Positions 62,358 through 64,000 of a DNA stretch of 64,000 nucleotides are shown in pieces. Origin of the DNA: an uncultured Dehalococcoidia bacterium (GTDB taxonomy: Bacteria; Chloroflexota; Dehalococcoidia; Lucifugimonadales; UBA3495); contig OY282565.1 in assembly GCA_958296445.1 (NCBI GenBank), positions 62,001 to 126,000 of the forward strand. Direction: 5' to 3'. Positions within the stretch are counted from its first letter, which is position 1. Each line of letters begins with the position of its first letter. Both the position numbers and the translations under genes were made by a program. Under the pieces are notes generated by a model. That model was not told the origin of the DNA. It worked only from the letters and a program-made list of their open reading frames with translations, and did not search any database.

Positions 62358-63621
62358 GATAAACCTGCGGGAATATCAGCGGAGCGGGCCGGTGCCGCTC
62401 TCTGTTGGTGAGCGTGATGCGCTGGGCTCGGTCACTATTGAGTCGGCCACTGGCGCCGACAAGGCCGGGCGGTTGGTTACAATTGAGCCTGCGGTTGGCG
62501 CCAACGCAGAGTATTATCTGACGCCGGGGTCTACTGTTGGCGCCTTGGAGATTGGCGGTCTGTCGGTGATTATCGAGCCGAAAATAGGCATACCTACGCT
62601 GCTGTCGCTGGCTTGTTATGCTATCGGCAAAGTGAAGTTTCGTAGCGATGACTTCGACTTTCGTGATGCTGATGCGTTGCCGGATGCGCTGGCGTTGGCG
62701 CTGGCTTCGCAGGCCGGGCGGGCGTTTTCCGGCGGGTTGTTGCATGGCTACCGCGTTGAGGAGGAAACGCTGCCGACGGTGCGGGGGCGTATCCGGTTTG
62801 AGGAGCAACTGCGGCGCAGGTTCGGCGTTTCCTTTCCGGTGGAGGCGCGGTATGACGAATTTACCAGCGACATTCTTGCCAACCGGCTGGTGAAGGCGGC
62901 GGTGTACCGGCTGGGCGGGATGCGGCTGCGGTCGCCGCAGGCCCGCCGGGGGCTGGGGTGGGCGGCGGGTGTGCTGGACGGGGTTTCGTTGCGGGATTTC
63001 CCGCCGGGCGGCGTGCCGGCGGTTGCCTTTGACCGGCTGAACGAACACTACCGGCGGGTGGTGGAGTTGTCGCGGCTCATCTTGCGGCATGGCGCCTTCG
63101 AGTCCGGCCGGGGCGCGGTGCGGGCGTCCGGGTTTCTGATGGATATGAACGTTGTCTTTCAGGAGTTCGTTACGCAGGCACTCCGGGATGCTCTGGGGGT
63201 TTCGGATGGGGCTTTTGGCTCTGATAAGGGCGGCGTGACGCTGGATGATGGGGGGCTGGTAAAGCTCCAGCCCGACTTGATGTGGCGGGATGGCCGCCGG
63301 TGCGTATTCGTCGGCGATGTTAAATACAAGAACGCAACCGATGGGGGCGTCCCCAACGCCGACCTTTATCAGATGCTCGCTTACGCCACCGCCCTTGATT
63401 TGCCGGGCGGCCTGCTGGTCTACGCGAAAGGCGAGGCGGATACGGCAGCCTACCTCGTCCGGCACTGCGGCAAGCGGCTGGAGGCTGCGGCCCTTGACCT
63501 GTCCGGCACTCTGGACGATATACTTGCCCGCGTCCGGGGGATAGGGCAGAAAGTCACGTTGCTGCGCGACGAGGCGCGGGGCGGCTGGCCGGGGGCGGCG
63601 GTTGGGGCCGCGGCGGCATAG
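62350..63621 (+). CDS. McrC-like nuclease subunit
   Basis: A 423-residue protein: N-terminal INLREYQRSGPVPLSVGERD, IEPKIGIPTLLSLACYAIG, RFEEQLRRRFGVSFPVEARYDEFT with LANRLVKAA (McrC core), and a C-terminal PD-(D/E)XK nuclease: LQPDLMWRDGRRCVFVGDVKYKN. It cleaves DNA when driven by the McrB GTPase. The ATG at 62350 lies in the end of the McrB gene (overlap 8 bp); a more upstream start is possible at 62326. The right partner for the preceding gene. Confidence 0.87.
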   Translation: MREINLREYQRSGPVPLSVGERDALGSVTIESATGADKAGRLVTIEPAVGANAEYYLTPGSTVGALEIGGLSVIIEPKIGIPTLLSLACYAIGKVKFRSDDFDFRDADALPDALALALASQAGRAFSGGLLHGYRVEEETLPTVRGRIRFEEQLRRRFGVSFPVEARYDEFTSDILANRLVKAAVYRLGGMRLRSPQARRGLGWAAGVLDGVSLRDFPPGGVPAVAFDRLNEHYRRVVELSRLILRHGAFESGRGAVRASGFLMDMNVVFQEFVTQALRDALGVSDGAFGSDKGGVTLDDGGLVKLQPDLMWRDGRRCVFVGDVKYKNATDGGVPNADLYQMLAYATALDLPGGLLVYAKGEADTAAYLVRHCGKRLEAAALDLSGTLDDILARVRGIGQKVTLLRDEARGGWPGAAVGAAAA

Positions 63622-63661
63622 GCGTCCGATGGGCCACGGCCTTGATCGTTAGCCCAACTGA

Positions 63662-64000
63662 TTATTTCAATTGCTCCAGGGCGCGGCGTTGTAGCATCAT
63701 TTTGACCGGGCTGATGGGGCGGAAGGTGCGGGACATTCGCACGTCGCCGGCTAGGCTGAGCAGGGTATAGGCGTCGTAGGGTTCTAGGCCCTTTTCGCGG
63801 ACTAGGAAGTCAATCATGCTGCGGACTGCGCCTTTCATCGCGGGGCCGAGTTCCTCGCCGTAGTAGAGGGAGACGAAATAGTCGGGGGTCATTGCCTGGG
63901 GGCATTGGAGGTTCATACCCTTTTCGACGGTGACGCGGATGTGGCTGTCGGCGGCGCATTCGGCGCCGGTGCCGCCCACCGCGCCGTCGCCCACCACGGC
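63662..64000 (-). CDS. Acetamidase/formamidase family protein (partial, 5' end outside window)
   Basis: The C-terminal ~112 residues of an acetamidase/formamidase: VGDGAVGGTGAECAADSH, RVTVEKGMNLQCPQAMTP, LGPAMKGAVRSMIDFLVREK and PYDAYTLLSLAGDVRMSR. The VGDG and DAYTLLS segments are family hallmarks. Hydrolyses short amides to acid and ammonia. The frame runs off the right edge, so the N-terminal part is missing. Confidence 0.85.
   Translation of the reverse strand, partial: AVVGDGAVGGTGAECAADSHIRVTVEKGMNLQCPQAMTPDYFVSLYYGEELGPAMKGAVRSMIDFLVREKGLEPYDAYTLLSLAGDVRMSRTFRPISPVKMMLQRRALEQLK

Noticed and set aside
1..64000. tRNA or rRNA genes
   Set aside because: No cloverleaf-like or rRNA-conserved sequence noticed in the spacers; a tRNAscan run was not possible.

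Overview
The window is a GC-rich (clearly above 60% by eye) bacterial chromosome segment. I see no rRNA, tRNA, CRISPR array, transposase or phage gene. The family mix (CaiB-type CoA transferase, N-carbamoylase-like amidohydrolase, cyclase-family hydrolases, two GMC oxidoreductases, LLM flavin oxidoreductase, MmgE/PrpD, acetamidase, P450, oxaloacetate-decarboxylase-like enzyme, many small cupins and Uma2 proteins), together with gene-to-gene spaces packed with short repeats, suggests a heterotrophic Chloroflexota bacterium of the Dehalococcoidia/SAR202 type. That placement is inference from gene content only.

Layout. 0-12.9 kb: catabolic genes (partial MmgE/PrpD, NYN nuclease, FAD amine oxidase-like, two TPR proteins, M20 amidohydrolase, CoxG-like, cyclase, CoA transferase, DUF2851) separated by repeats. 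12.9-15.9 kb (minus): four tandem cupins, a HEPN/PaREP1-like protein and a DUF429 protein. 15.9-19.1 kb: oxaloacetate-decarboxylase-like, VOC, PIG-L deacetylase and a membrane coiled-coil protein. 20.0-27.7 kb: a compact plus-strand cluster of a DUF3326-like protein, a carboxynorspermidine-decarboxylase-like PLP enzyme, a transglutaminase-like protein and a divergent SecA-like ATPase, most carrying Gly/Asp-rich insertions. 27.7-31.3 kb: non-coding repeats. 31.3-36.9 kb: lipoprotein, unknown protein, 115-bp tandem array, DUF350 and DUF4178 proteins, and a decayed methyltransferase sharing a duplicated promoter with DUF4178. 37.2-43.1 kb: LLM oxidoreductase and five tandem Uma2 genes whose coiled-coil tails grow in 7-residue steps. 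43.2-49.3 kb: halogenase-like flavoprotein, second cyclase and two toxin-antitoxin-like gene pairs. 49.3-59.1 kb: second NYN protein, GMC oxidoreductase, a glutaredoxin-DinB fusion whose first redox cysteine is encoded by UGA (probable selenoprotein), two more Uma2 genes, a Pro/Thr-rich lipoprotein metallopeptidase, dienelactone hydrolase and a second GMC oxidoreductase. 59.3-64 kb: P450, McrB/McrC restriction pair and a partial acetamidase.

How it works together. Catabolic enzymes for amides, carbamoyl compounds, alcohols and CoA esters are interleaved with defence or stress functions (McrBC, NYN, HEPN-like, PBECR-like, Uma2, DUF350/DUF4178). The two items most worth follow-up are the probable selenocysteine glutaredoxin-DinB fusion (51,686-52,453, minus) and the SecA-like four-gene cluster (20.0-27.7 kb), for which I know no described function.
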